A stretch of DNA of 64,000 nucleotides from Culturomica massiliensis. GTDB lineage: Bacteria; Bacteroidota; Bacteroidia; Bacteroidales; Marinifilaceae. The DNA lies in contig NZ_LT594621.1 in NCBI RefSeq assembly GCF_900091655.1, positions 620,001-684,000 on the forward strand, given 5' to 3'. Below are positions 27,382-35,708 of the stretch, one piece after another. The notes beneath the pieces are model-generated. The model was not told the DNA's origin. It did no database searches and worked only from the letters and a program-made list of their open reading frames with translations. Position 1 is the stretch's first letter; every line of letters starts with the position of its first letter. A program made the translations under genes and the position numbers.

Positions 27382-28053
27382 TTACTTTTGATTTGTTTTA
27401 CTAAATCTTCCGATGATCGTTTGTGAACCGACTGTTTTCTGTCCGAGTCTGACCTCGATTTGTGTGCCGAGGGGTAGGAAGAGGTCGACGCGGGATCCGA
27501 ATTTGATAAATCCGGCGTGTTTATCCTGTCGGGAAATTTCACCTACAGGTGCATAGGATACAATCCGCCGGGCCATAGCTCCGGCTATCTGACGCATTAA
27601 GATTTCCTGTCCGTCACCGGTTTCGATGACAATGCTCGTCCGCTCGTTTTCAGTGGAAGACTTCGGCAGGTAGGCCGCTGCAAAGTTACCTTTGTGGTAT
27701 TTGAAATATTTTACGATTCCGTTAACGGGAAACCAGTTGATATGTACATTGAAGATATTCATAAAAATGGATACCTGTAACCGGCGGTCTTTGAAATATT
27801 CCGGTTCTTCGGTTTCTTCGATCACTACGATTTTACCGTCGGCAGGGGCCAGTATCGTGTTGTCGTCAATAATGATATGCCTGTTCGGAAACCGGAAAAA
27901 GTTGATCGCCCAAAGGTAGAGTATGCAGGATATTCCCAATATGATATAGGTGACAATTGTGTTGTCGATAAAATAGAAGGTAATGCAATTCAAGATCACC
28001 AGAAAAGCCAATATCTTCAGTAATAAAGAGTAACCTGCTTTATGAAGTGTCAT
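27382..28053 (-). CDS. psd: Phosphatidylserine decarboxylase, short form
   Basis: Psd decarboxylates phosphatidylserine to phosphatidylethanolamine at the inner membrane. The 223-residue protein belongs to the short PSD-A type. The self-cleavage site that creates the pyruvoyl group is FGSRVD near the C-terminus, and two hydrophobic segments lie near the N-terminus. LAPADGKIVVIEE is the conserved first motif. Together with cdsA upstream it supplies two steps of phospholipid synthesis. Confidence 0.93.
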   Translation of the reverse strand: MTLHKAGYSLLLKILAFLVILNCITFYFIDNTIVTYIILGISCILYLWAINFFRFPNRHIIIDDNTILAPADGKIVVIEETEEPEYFKDRRLQVSIFMNIFNVHINWFPVNGIVKYFKYHKGNFAAAYLPKSSTENERTSIVIETGDGQEILMRQIAGAMARRIVSYAPVGEISRQDKHAGFIKFGSRVDLFLPLGTQIEVRLGQKTVGSQTIIGRFSKTNQK

Positions 28054-28151
28054 TTTTTTCTATTTAAGTGATTAATATACGGCTGACAAAGGTACTATAA
28101 AAAGTCAAAAGTCAAAAAGCCGGGGCAAAAAGAAACTTCGGTTCCGGTTAT

Positions 28152-28961
28152 TTAATATACGAATTCCAGGTATACGAATATGGCCGGTATGACAAACAGA
28201 ACTGCGTCAAAACGGTCGAGTATGCCGCCGTGACCGGGCATGATGTTTCCGGAATCTTTGATTTCGATACTTCTTTTGAACATGGATTCGAGTAAGTCTC
28301 CGAAAATACCGAATACAACGACAATAGCAGCTATGACCATATTGTTGTATATGGTTAGTCCTTCGATATAGGGCGCGATGAACAGGGCTGCCAGAATCGT
28401 ACATATTCCGCCGCCTATCGCTCCTTCCCAGGATTTTTTGGGAGATATCCTCGGAAATAGTTTGTGTCGTCCGAATTGTGAGCCGAGCAGGAATGCGAAA
28501 GTATCGTTGAACCAGACGAGCAGAAAGGGAAAGAAGATGATCTCCGGACGCCATTCGTCGTTGGTCATATAAGGCAGGTAGATCAACAGGGTAAAAGGCA
28601 GGCTCAAATAAAGCAAGCCGTAATAGGAGAAAGAAAGATTCTGAAAAGAGTTGCCTTTTTTACGGTATAATTCCCAGATACTCAATACAAAGGTGGCTAT
28701 GAAGAAATAAAGATAACCGTCTCTGTTGCCCAGGTATTTGTGTAAGAATCCGGCTGTAAACAGAATGCTGCCGCAGATTAAAAGCATCGGTAGATTGATA
28801 TCGACATTCATTCGTCTGGCCATCATGGAAAACTCGCGTAATCCCAGTATGTTGATGATAAAAAACAAAACAAAAAAACAAAGCGGGTGCAGAAAGATGC
28901 AACCGGTCAGAATGACAACAAAAAATAAACCGCTGATAGCGCGTTTGACGAAATTACTCAC
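28152..28961 (-). CDS. cdsA: Phosphatidate cytidylyltransferase
   Basis: CdsA makes CDP-diacylglycerol from phosphatidate and CTP, the branch point of phospholipid synthesis. The 269-residue integral membrane protein has about seven hydrophobic segments and the family signature GDLLESMFKRSIEIKDSG followed by MPGHGGILDRFDAV. It overlaps the DUF2007 gene by 8 bp, so the two are translated together. psd follows about 100 bp downstream. Confidence 0.95.
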   Translation of the reverse strand: MSNFVKRAISGLFFVVILTGCIFLHPLCFFVLFFIINILGLREFSMMARRMNVDINLPMLLICGSILFTAGFLHKYLGNRDGYLYFFIATFVLSIWELYRKKGNSFQNLSFSYYGLLYLSLPFTLLIYLPYMTNDEWRPEIIFFPFLLVWFNDTFAFLLGSQFGRHKLFPRISPKKSWEGAIGGGICTILAALFIAPYIEGLTIYNNMVIAAIVVVFGIFGDLLESMFKRSIEIKDSGNIMPGHGGILDRFDAVLFVIPAIFVYLEFVY

Positions 28962-29160
28962 AATGAATGGATTTTATGATTTCTTCGGCCTGATCTTTAT
29001 GATCGCAGCTTACCATAACCTGTATGGTTCCGAATGTGTTATAAGAAGAATCTTTCTGATTCAGTATAACCGCTTCTACACCATTATCGCACAATACACT
29101 TTTTACTAATTCTGCTTTGTAAAGCTGATCCGTTTCGAAAATGGATATCCAATTGTTCAT
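28954..29160 (-). CDS. DUF2007 small protein
   Basis: This 68-residue protein begins MNNWISIFETDQLYKAELVKS, typical of DUF2007, a family proposed as signal-transducing but with no proven role. It ends 8 bp inside cdsA and sits 48 bp after ftsH. The ATG at 29160 fits the family better than an upstream start. It is probably translated from the ftsH transcript. Confidence 0.8.
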   Translation of the reverse strand: MNNWISIFETDQLYKAELVKSVLCDNGVEAVILNQKDSSYNTFGTIQVMVSCDHKDQAEEIIKSIHCE

Positions 29161-29208
29161 ACGGTCGGGTATTTGTATAACCGGCGGCATAAAGTCACCG
29201 GTTATGTG

Positions 29209-31221
29209 TTATTGTTCTCCCTGTGGCTGTTCCGTTGCTTCTTCGCCGGAACCGTCTTTTTCATCTTCTTCGTCTTTCCAGGGACGTTTACCGAGTATAC
29301 GCTCGAGGTCGTCGCTGAAAATAACTTCTCTTTCAATGAGTAACTCGGCCACCTCCCTGTGCTGTTCCAGATGGTCGGATAAGAGTTGTTTGGCACGGAC
29401 ATAGGCTGCTTCTACCATTTCTTTGACTTCGGCGTCGATCAATTCGGCTGTTTTTTCCGAATAGGGCTTGGTGAAACTGAAATCACTCTGTCCTGACGAA
29501 TCGTAATAGCTCAGGTTGCCGATTTTATCGCTCATACCGAAGATGCTTACCATGGCGTAAGCTTGTTTCGTTGCTTTTTCCAGATCGTTTTGCGCTCCGG
29601 TAGAGATTTGTCCGAATACCAGTTCTTCGGCAGCCCGTCCTCCCAATACAGAACACATTTGGTCGAGTAATTGGGTTTTGGTGGTGATTTGCCTTTCCTG
29701 CGGTAAATACCAGGCAGCTCCCAAGGCTTTCCCTCTCGGAACAATTGTCACTTTGAGCAGGGGATGAGCATGTTCCAATAACCAGGATACCGTTGCGTGG
29801 CCGGCTTCGTGGTAGGCAATGGCCTTTCTTTCGCTGGATTTAATTACTTTGCTGCGGTTTTCCAAACCTCCGACAATACGGTCGATGGCATCCAGAAAAT
29901 CTTGTTTTTCAACGGCATTTTTGTTTTTACGGGCGGCAATCAGAGCGGCTTCATTGGCTACATTGGCAATGTCGGCACCCGAGAAGCCCGGCGTTTGCTT
30001 GGCCAGAAAATCGACGTCCACATCTTCTGCCAGTTTCAGCGGTTTCAGATGTACTTTAAATATCGCTTCGCGGTCTTTTAATTCGGGCAGGTCAACATAA
30101 ATCTGGCGGTCGAACCGTCCGGCACGCAGCAATGCGCTGTCCAGAATGTCTGCCCGGTTGGTTGCTGCCAGAATGATAACCCCTGAATTGGTTTCGAAGC
30201 CGTCCATTTCGGTAAGCAATTGGTTCAGCGTGTTTTCCCGTTCGTCGTTGGAACCCATATTGGGGTTTTTACCGCGGGCCCGGCCGATGGCATCAATTTC
30301 GTCGATGAAAATGATACACGGTGCTTTTTCTTTGGCTTGTTTGAAAAGGTCGCGTACACGGGAAGCTCCTACACCGACGAACATTTCCACAAAGTCAGAA
30401 CCTGACATGGAGAAGAAAGGTACGTTTGCCTCTCCTGCCATTGCTTTGGCCATCAATGTCTTTCCGGTTCCCGGAGGACCTACCAGTAAGGCTCCCTTCG
30501 GAATTTTTCCTCCTAACTTGGTATATTTGTCCGGACTTTTCAGGAAGGATACGATTTCTTCCACTTCCTGCTTGGCCTCTGCCAATCCGGCAACATCTTT
30601 AAAGGTAACTTTGATATTCGATTCTTTATCGAATAGTTTGGCCTGGGACTTGCCGACATTAAATATGCCTCCGCCGGGGCCACCGCTGCCTTTGCTCATC
30701 CGCCGGAAGAAAAACATCCAAATGAATACCAATAGAGCCAACGGGAAAAGGAAGGATAAAATATCTCCCCAACCGTCGTATTCTTTTTCATATTCTATGG
30801 TGGTGTTAGCCGCTCCCGGAATATCTTTCTGGGCTTCGGCTACATTTTTCTCGAATCCTTCCAGTGAACCGATCGCAAATGTGAATTGGGGACCGGGACT
30901 CGAGTTTTTGAATCCTTTGGATTTCAGTTGGGAATAATCCTCGATTTTATTCGGTTTTAGGAATACGTTCACCTGTCCCTTATTGGTGATGACAACGAAT
31001 TTTTCGATGTCCCCCTTTTCCAGCATTTTGGTTTTTACTTCCTGCCAGTTGGTTTTCACCGGTTCGGTTTGCAGGTTGAGGAAATTAAACCCGACAATGA
31101 TAAGTGCTATGATGAGATATAACCAATATCCTCCGACTTTCGGAGCTTTTATATTTTTTCCGCCGCCACCGACAGGGGGAAAATTGAAGTTCTCTTTATT
31201 GTTTTTTTTGTTCTCTGCCAT
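29209..31221 (-). CDS. ftsH: ATP-dependent zinc metalloprotease FtsH
   Basis: FtsH is the membrane AAA+ protease that degrades misassembled membrane proteins and some regulators. The 670-residue protein has two membrane segments (about 33-50 and 155-172) flanking the periplasmic domain, Walker A GPPGTGKT at 248-255, Walker B FIDEID at 305-310 and the zinc site HEAGH at 471-475. The start MAENKKNNK at 31221 is preferred over an upstream one at 31239. The order rsfS-ftsH is common in this phylum. Confidence 0.98.
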   Translation of the reverse strand: MAENKKNNKENFNFPPVGGGGKNIKAPKVGGYWLYLIIALIIVGFNFLNLQTEPVKTNWQEVKTKMLEKGDIEKFVVITNKGQVNVFLKPNKIEDYSQLKSKGFKNSSPGPQFTFAIGSLEGFEKNVAEAQKDIPGAANTTIEYEKEYDGWGDILSFLFPLALLVFIWMFFFRRMSKGSGGPGGGIFNVGKSQAKLFDKESNIKVTFKDVAGLAEAKQEVEEIVSFLKSPDKYTKLGGKIPKGALLVGPPGTGKTLMAKAMAGEANVPFFSMSGSDFVEMFVGVGASRVRDLFKQAKEKAPCIIFIDEIDAIGRARGKNPNMGSNDERENTLNQLLTEMDGFETNSGVIILAATNRADILDSALLRAGRFDRQIYVDLPELKDREAIFKVHLKPLKLAEDVDVDFLAKQTPGFSGADIANVANEAALIAARKNKNAVEKQDFLDAIDRIVGGLENRSKVIKSSERKAIAYHEAGHATVSWLLEHAHPLLKVTIVPRGKALGAAWYLPQERQITTKTQLLDQMCSVLGGRAAEELVFGQISTGAQNDLEKATKQAYAMVSIFGMSDKIGNLSYYDSSGQSDFSFTKPYSEKTAELIDAEVKEMVEAAYVRAKQLLSDHLEQHREVAELLIEREVIFSDDLERILGKRPWKDEEDEKDGSGEEATEQPQGEQ

Positions 31222-31284
31222 ATGTTTCAGTCGCTTCACAAACGGCCGGAATACCCGGCCTGTTTTATTACTTTTTTGTTTTTA

Positions 31285-31647
31285 TTATTGTTCCGAGTTG
31301 TTGATTTCTTCTTTTATGCCGTCTCCCCAAAAGTCTTCCAGTTGATAATAATCCCGTTGTTCTTTCTGGAAAACATGTACAATGACATCCCCGTAATCGA
31401 CAATGATCCATTGTGCTTGCTCCCGGCCTTCCGTGTGGAAAGGTTTCTCATGCAAATCTTCCTGAACTTTATCCTCTACGCCGTCTGCTAATGCGGATAC
31501 ATGGGTATTGGAGGTTCCATGACATATTACGAAGAAACTACAAAAACAGTTTTCAATCTTTCTTAAATCAATTTTTACAATTTGATGTCCTTTGTTTTCG
31601 TCCAGACTTTCTATTATTTTATTTACTAATTCTTCCGGTTTATTCAT
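31285..31647 (-). CDS. rsfS: Ribosome silencing factor RsfS
   Basis: RsfS binds ribosomal protein L14 and prevents 30S-50S joining when nutrients are scarce. The 120-residue protein has the family core IENCFCSFFVICHGTSNTHVSALAD and the later QWIIVDYGDVIVHVFQKEQRDYYQLEDFW, which are nearly diagnostic. It is the first gene of the rsfS-ftsH-DUF2007-cdsA-psd-panB run. A perfect minus-strand -7 box (TATATTTG, plus-strand bases 31675-31682) lies 28 bp before its start and probably drives the operon. Confidence 0.95.
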   Translation of the reverse strand: MNKPEELVNKIIESLDENKGHQIVKIDLRKIENCFCSFFVICHGTSNTHVSALADGVEDKVQEDLHEKPFHTEGREQAQWIIVDYGDVIVHVFQKEQRDYYQLEDFWGDGIKEEINNSEQ

Positions 31648-31674
31648 ATAGTAAACGTCCCGTTTTTAAGGTTA

Positions 31675-31682
31675 CAAATATA
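31675..31682 (-). promoter_or_regulatory. Candidate promoter of the rsfS-ftsH operon
   Basis: On the minus strand the bases read TATATTTG, an exact TAnnTTTG box, 28 bp upstream of the rsfS start. A minus-strand TTTG at 31709-31712 is somewhat farther than a standard -33 element. Confidence 0.5.
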
Positions 31683-31901
31683 TAATTTTTTATACTTAAA
31701 AGTAAAAACAAAGCGGCAAAAAGTGGGATATCTATAAAGTCTCTGCCTTCAGACTATCCTTTAGACAGATTATTACGGAATATTTTTTTGTCGGTTGCCT
31801 CTATCCGGGGGATAAAGTAAAGATCGCATAAACTTCGCTTGTTTTTTAGGGACAGACAATAACTTTTCAGGGCTTTTGCGACTATATTGCAAAAGAAAAT
31901 C

Positions 31902-31909
31902 TAAATTTG
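31902..31909 (+). promoter_or_regulatory. Candidate promoter of the class V aminotransferase gene
   Basis: TAAATTTG matches TAnnTTTG exactly, 23 bp before the ATG at 31932. TTTG at 31875-31878 could be the -33 element. The rest of the 284-bp gap back to rsfS holds the divergent rsfS promoter and nothing else recognised. Confidence 0.55.
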
Positions 31910-31931
31910 TGTATCTAAAATAAATGATGAT

Positions 31932-33023
31932 ATGGAAAAATACAGACTTCCGATGGTTCCCGGCCCCGTGTCGGTACCACAGCAGATATTGGATGCCGCA
32001 GTCGTTAATTACGGATCGGCAGATTTAGAAAAAGAATATATCGATTTATATAAAGCAACCGAAAAAGCATTGCAAAAGATTATGCGTACCCGGAATTCGG
32101 TTGTGATACAGACGGGAGAAGGAATGCTTGCTTTATGGGGTGCATTGAAGAGTTGTTTACAACCGGGAGATAAAGTATTGGCTTTATCGACCGGGCTGTT
32201 CGGTTATGGAATCGGAGAAATGGCGGAGTCACTGGGATGTGAGGTGCGTACTGTCGGTTTTTCCTTCGATGAATCGATTACTGATTTTGAAACGGTAGAA
32301 AGGGCTATCCGGGAGTTCTGCCCGAAAATGATTACGATGGTACAAAGCGAGACTCCTAGCGGTACGCTGAATCCGGTCGGACGTATCGGGGATTTGAAAG
32401 AAAAGTACAATGTCCCGCTGTTGTATGTGGATGCGGTATCCGGACTCGGTGGGAGTGTGGTTGAAACAGATAAATGGCATGTCGATTTGTGTTTGGGAGC
32501 TTCCCAGAAATGTTTGTCGGCGCCGGCGAATATGGCATTTTTATCCGTCAGTGAGCGGGCTTGGGAGATTATAGAGGAGACCGGCTATGTCGGTTACGAT
32601 GCACTTATGCCTTTCCGGGAGGCTGTACGAAACCGGTATTTTCCTTATACGCCCTACTGGCATGGAACGGCACAGTTGTATGCCGCGTGCTGCCTGATAT
32701 TGGATGAAGGATTGACCAGGGTTATCAACCGGCACGAAAAAGTGGCGGCTTATTGCCGGGAACGGGCTTTGCAGATGGGATTGACGTTGTTTCCTGCTGC
32801 GGATGCCATCCTGTCGCCCACAGTAACGGCTTTATATGTTCCGAAAGGTGTGTCCTGGAAAAAACTGGATGCAGCTTTAAGAGAGGAAGGACTTGTTGTG
32901 GGAGGAAACTACGGTTGTCTGGCAGGAAAAGTATTCCGGATCGGACATATGGGTGCCCAGGCTGATATGCAGCTGGTAAAGGAGGCGATGGATGTTTTGG
33001 AGAAAACTGTTTTGGATTTTTGA
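31932..33023 (+). CDS. Class V PLP-dependent aminotransferase
   Basis: This 363-residue enzyme resembles alanine-glyoxylate or serine-glyoxylate aminotransferases. It opens with LPMVPGPVSVPQQIL, has VIQTGEGMLALWGALK, and YVDAVSGLGGSVVE carries the aspartate contacting the cofactor. The PLP lysine is in LGASQKCLSAPA near residue 196. The exact amino donor and acceptor are uncertain; 2-aminoethylphosphonate transaminase is an alternative, but no phosphonate genes are near. The last codon region merges with a GATTTTTGATTTACG stretch. Confidence 0.85.
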   Translation: MEKYRLPMVPGPVSVPQQILDAAVVNYGSADLEKEYIDLYKATEKALQKIMRTRNSVVIQTGEGMLALWGALKSCLQPGDKVLALSTGLFGYGIGEMAESLGCEVRTVGFSFDESITDFETVERAIREFCPKMITMVQSETPSGTLNPVGRIGDLKEKYNVPLLYVDAVSGLGGSVVETDKWHVDLCLGASQKCLSAPANMAFLSVSERAWEIIEETGYVGYDALMPFREAVRNRYFPYTPYWHGTAQLYAACCLILDEGLTRVINRHEKVAAYCRERALQMGLTLFPAADAILSPTVTALYVPKGVSWKKLDAALREEGLVVGGNYGCLAGKVFRIGHMGAQADMQLVKEAMDVLEKTVLDF

Positions 33024-33128
33024 TTTACGCTTGGGAGGGAACAGATCTACAGTGGTTTGGGGAAGCACGTTTCCGGAATTTGGAATTTTAGTTTTTACCG
33101 AACGTAAAAAGGGTGTGGTTGTGGTATT

Positions 33129-33455
33129 TTGAATGTAACAGTTCTAATTGTATTGACGTATTGTATGCTCGAATGGTTGGAGGCACATCAATTGTCCTGC
33201 TGGATTAAATCACTGACCGGAATAGAATGTCCGGGATGCGGTATGCAGAGGGCTTTGATCCTTTTGCTGAAAGGAGAATTATGGGCTTCGATTACCGCCT
33301 ATCCGGCATTATTGCCGTTGATGTTGTTTTTAATATTGGCTTTATTGAAAGTAACGGGAGTGAAAAAAATTACTTCCGGATGGATAAAAACTAGCGGATT
33401 TGTTTGTTTGGGAATAATTTTAATTTCATATTTGCTAAAATTAACAATCAATTGA
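33129..33455 (+). CDS. DUF2752 small membrane protein
   Basis: This is a 108-residue protein with IECPGCGMQRALILLL, the CPxCGxxRA signature of DUF2752, between two hydrophobic stretches. Function is unknown; the cysteines suggest metal or disulfide chemistry. The TTG at 33129 is kept because it gives an N-terminal membrane segment; an ATG at 33165 is the alternative and would remove it. It is followed by a CCC-type membrane protein gene, a pairing frequent in Bacteroidetes. Confidence 0.7.
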   Translation: MNVTVLIVLTYCMLEWLEAHQLSCWIKSLTGIECPGCGMQRALILLLKGELWASITAYPALLPLMLFLILALLKVTGVKKITSGWIKTSGFVCLGIILISYLLKLTIN

Positions 33456-33535
33456 GATATTTGGATGTTTGAAAGGGAAATGATTGATTCACAGTTTGAT
33501 CGTTTTTGAATTTAAATCATAAATAACTTAATCTT

Positions 33536-33859
33536 ATGGAAATTATTGATCAGAATAAAAAAGATTTACCGAATTCCACAGCCGTATTGGTATTGGGAAT
33601 ACTTTCATTGGTTTTCTGCTGGTGCTACGGAATTGTCGGATTGATTTTAGGAATTATTGCCGTGGCATTATCCGGAACGCCTCGCCGCTTGTATCAGGCT
33701 GATCCGGAGGCCTATACTCCGGCTTCATACAAGAATGTCAATGCAGGACGGATATGTGGTATTATCGGTATCTGTATTGCTGTGCTTGTTTTCCTTGTCG
33801 TTATTTTAGTGGTGTGTGGAATTATTGCGGCTGGAATTGGTGCAAGCTGCGGACTATAA
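33536..33859 (+). CDS. CCC motif/DUF4190-like membrane protein
   Basis: This is a 107-residue protein with two hydrophobic segments, VLVLGILSLVFCWCYGIVGLI and ICGIIGICIAVLVFLVV, separated by a short soluble loop (LYQADPEAYTPASYKNVNAGR). This is the CCC-motif plan common in Bacteroidetes, often beside DUF2752 genes as here. The biochemical role is not known. The gene is preceded by AAATAACTTAATCTT and ends 13 bp before the next gene. Confidence 0.7.
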   Translation: MEIIDQNKKDLPNSTAVLVLGILSLVFCWCYGIVGLILGIIAVALSGTPRRLYQADPEAYTPASYKNVNAGRICGIIGICIAVLVFLVVILVVCGIIAAGIGASCGL

Positions 33860-33872
33860 ATATTGACTCATT

Positions 33873-34481
33873 ATGAACTACAGGTTTGAAATCAGTTTAC
33901 CGAACAGTTCGGATTTCAGATGTGAGATTGCTATGGGTGGAAAGCAGACTTTTCAGCAATTTCACGATAAAATTATAGAAGTGTTGGGGTATGACGGGTC
34001 GCAAATGGCTTCGTTTTACACCTTGGACAGAATGGGCAACCGGGTGAAGGAAATTGCCCTTATGGATATGTCTACCGAAGATGAGGAAACGGATACGTTG
34101 GTTATGGACGTGACGGAGATACAGGAGATTGTCAATGCCAACTGTATTGAATTGGAGTATGTTTTCGATTTTTTCAATAATCGTTATTTCCGGGTAGAAT
34201 ACGCCGGGGAATATATCGCGGATTCTGCCGATGTGTTGCCGGTATGTATCTATTGTGATGGTGATATTCCGGAACAGATGGAGTTTGAAGGTGATGAAAA
34301 ATGGGGATTCGACAAACCGGAAGAAGAGTATGACGATAGTTTTATGGAAGAGTTTTCCAACGATTCGGACGATTATCGCGACGAGGATGATGAATTCGGT
34401 CGTGATGATGATGAGTTTGAAGATGAAGGGAGATACGACGACCGGTATGAAAGTATAGACGATTATATCGATAAATTGTAA
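33873..34481 (+). CDS. Plasmid pRiA4b ORF-3-like protein with acidic tail
   Basis: This is a 202-residue protein. The first 140 residues look like the pRiA4b ORF-3/IS1096 TnpR-like fold, beginning MNYRFEISLPNSSDFRCEIAM and QQFHDKIIEVLGYDGSQMASF. From about residue 150 the sequence is almost entirely aspartate, glutamate, arginine and tyrosine (for example DEDDEFGRDDDEFEDEG), a low-complexity acidic tail. Function unknown. It lies directly before miaA with a terminator between. Confidence 0.75.
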   Translation: MNYRFEISLPNSSDFRCEIAMGGKQTFQQFHDKIIEVLGYDGSQMASFYTLDRMGNRVKEIALMDMSTEDEETDTLVMDVTEIQEIVNANCIELEYVFDFFNNRYFRVEYAGEYIADSADVLPVCIYCDGDIPEQMEFEGDEKWGFDKPEEEYDDSFMEEFSNDSDDYRDEDDEFGRDDDEFEDEGRYDDRYESIDDYIDKL

Positions 34482-34504
34482 TTCGGAAAAACACGGAGAG
34501 GTCG

Positions 34505-34553
34505 AAAGGCCAGAGGAGACCGGACGGTTTGCTTTGGTCTTCCGGCCTTTTTC
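34505..34553 (+). terminator. Rho-independent terminator
   Basis: The arm AAAGGCCAGAGGAGACC pairs with GGTCTTCCGGCCTTT (two unpaired bases), followed by TTCG. It lies 24 bp after the pRiA4b ORF-3-like gene and just before miaA. Confidence 0.75.
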
Positions 34554-34568
34554 GTTTAATAAGCTGGT

Positions 34569-35492
34569 ATGGAAAAAACACTGATCGTATTGCTGGGGCC
34601 GACCGGGGTCGGAAAAACGGATTTGAGTATTGATTTGGCCCGGCATTTCGGGACTTCGATTCTGTCCTGTGATTCCAGGCAGATGTACAGGGAAATGCGG
34701 ATCGGTACTGCGGTTCCGGAGAAAAAACAGCTGACAGCCGTACCTCATTTTTTTATACATACGCTGTCTGTGCACGACTATTATAATTCCTGGCAATTTG
34801 AGCAACAGGCTTTGGCAAAAATCCATGAATTACACCGGACAAGGGATGTCGTCCTGATGGTCGGCGGTTCGATGATGTATATCGATGCCGTGTGTAAAGG
34901 CATAGACGATATACCGACGATAGACCCGAAACTCCGGGAGGATTTGATGCAACGGTATGCAGAGGAAGGATTGGCTGCTATACAGACGATGTTGAAAAGC
35001 CTGGATCCGGTGTTTTATGAGGTTGTCGATTTGAATAATGCCAAACGGGTGCTGCATGCCGTGGAAGTATGTCTGATGGCGGGAAAACCCTATTCTTCGC
35101 TGCGTACCAACACCCCTAAAGACCGGGGATTCCGGATCATCAGGATCGGCTTGAACCGGGATAAACAGGAATTGTACGATCGGATTGATAAACGGGTGGA
35201 CATGATGCTGGCGGAAGGCCTGGAAGAAGAAGCCCGGGCCCTTTTGCCGTACCGGAATCTGAATCCTTTGAATACGGTCGGATATAAGGAATTTTTCGAT
35301 TATTTTGAAGGGAAAACAGACTATGACGAAGCGGTACGTCTGATTAAACGCAATTCGCGGCGGTATGCCAAAAAACAACTTTCCTGGTTCCGAAGGGACG
35401 CAGATATTTCCTGGTTTTATCCGGAAGAAAAAGAGCAGATACTGACATTTGTCGAAAGTAAAATTACACACTGGGACGGACTCATTGTGTAA
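34569..35492 (+). CDS. miaA: tRNA dimethylallyltransferase
   Basis: MiaA adds a dimethylallyl group to A37 of tRNAs that read UNN codons. The 307-residue protein has the P-loop GPTGVGKTDLS and the substrate-binding SCDSRQMYREMRIGTAVP. The later GLEEEARALLPYRNLNPLNTVGYKEFFDY is diagnostic. The last 11 codons (ending ITHWDGLIV) lie inside one copy of a palindromic repeat (35460-35497), so the C-terminus is partly repeat-encoded. The start is directly after the preceding terminator. Confidence 0.96.
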   Translation: MEKTLIVLLGPTGVGKTDLSIDLARHFGTSILSCDSRQMYREMRIGTAVPEKKQLTAVPHFFIHTLSVHDYYNSWQFEQQALAKIHELHRTRDVVLMVGGSMMYIDAVCKGIDDIPTIDPKLREDLMQRYAEEGLAAIQTMLKSLDPVFYEVVDLNNAKRVLHAVEVCLMAGKPYSSLRTNTPKDRGFRIIRIGLNRDKQELYDRIDKRVDMMLAEGLEEEARALLPYRNLNPLNTVGYKEFFDYFEGKTDYDEAVRLIKRNSRRYAKKQLSWFRRDADISWFYPEEKEQILTFVESKITHWDGLIV

Positions 35493-35497
35493 TTTTT
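35460..35497 (-). repeat. Palindromic 37-38-bp dispersed repeat, copy 1
   Basis: Arms AAAATTACACA and TGTGTAATTTT surround a core of 15 bp. This copy is in reverse orientation relative to the copies at 38722 and 41684 and supplies the end of miaA. Confidence 0.9.
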
Positions 35498-35708
35498 GAT
35501 CGGTGATTAATTGTCGGGATGTAAGGTTTATAAGGATTTGTAGTTCTGGATTCAGAAAGGGCGGGCGGGGAAAATCCGGTGTTTTCTTTTCGTTGTGTAA
35601 TTACAGAATTTTTTCTTTAAAAACGTTAGATATTTTCACTTATTAATCTTAATTTCGTTGCCGAATAGCGGTAGTGACCGAGTAGTTGTAATTTAAAACT
35701 TATATAAG

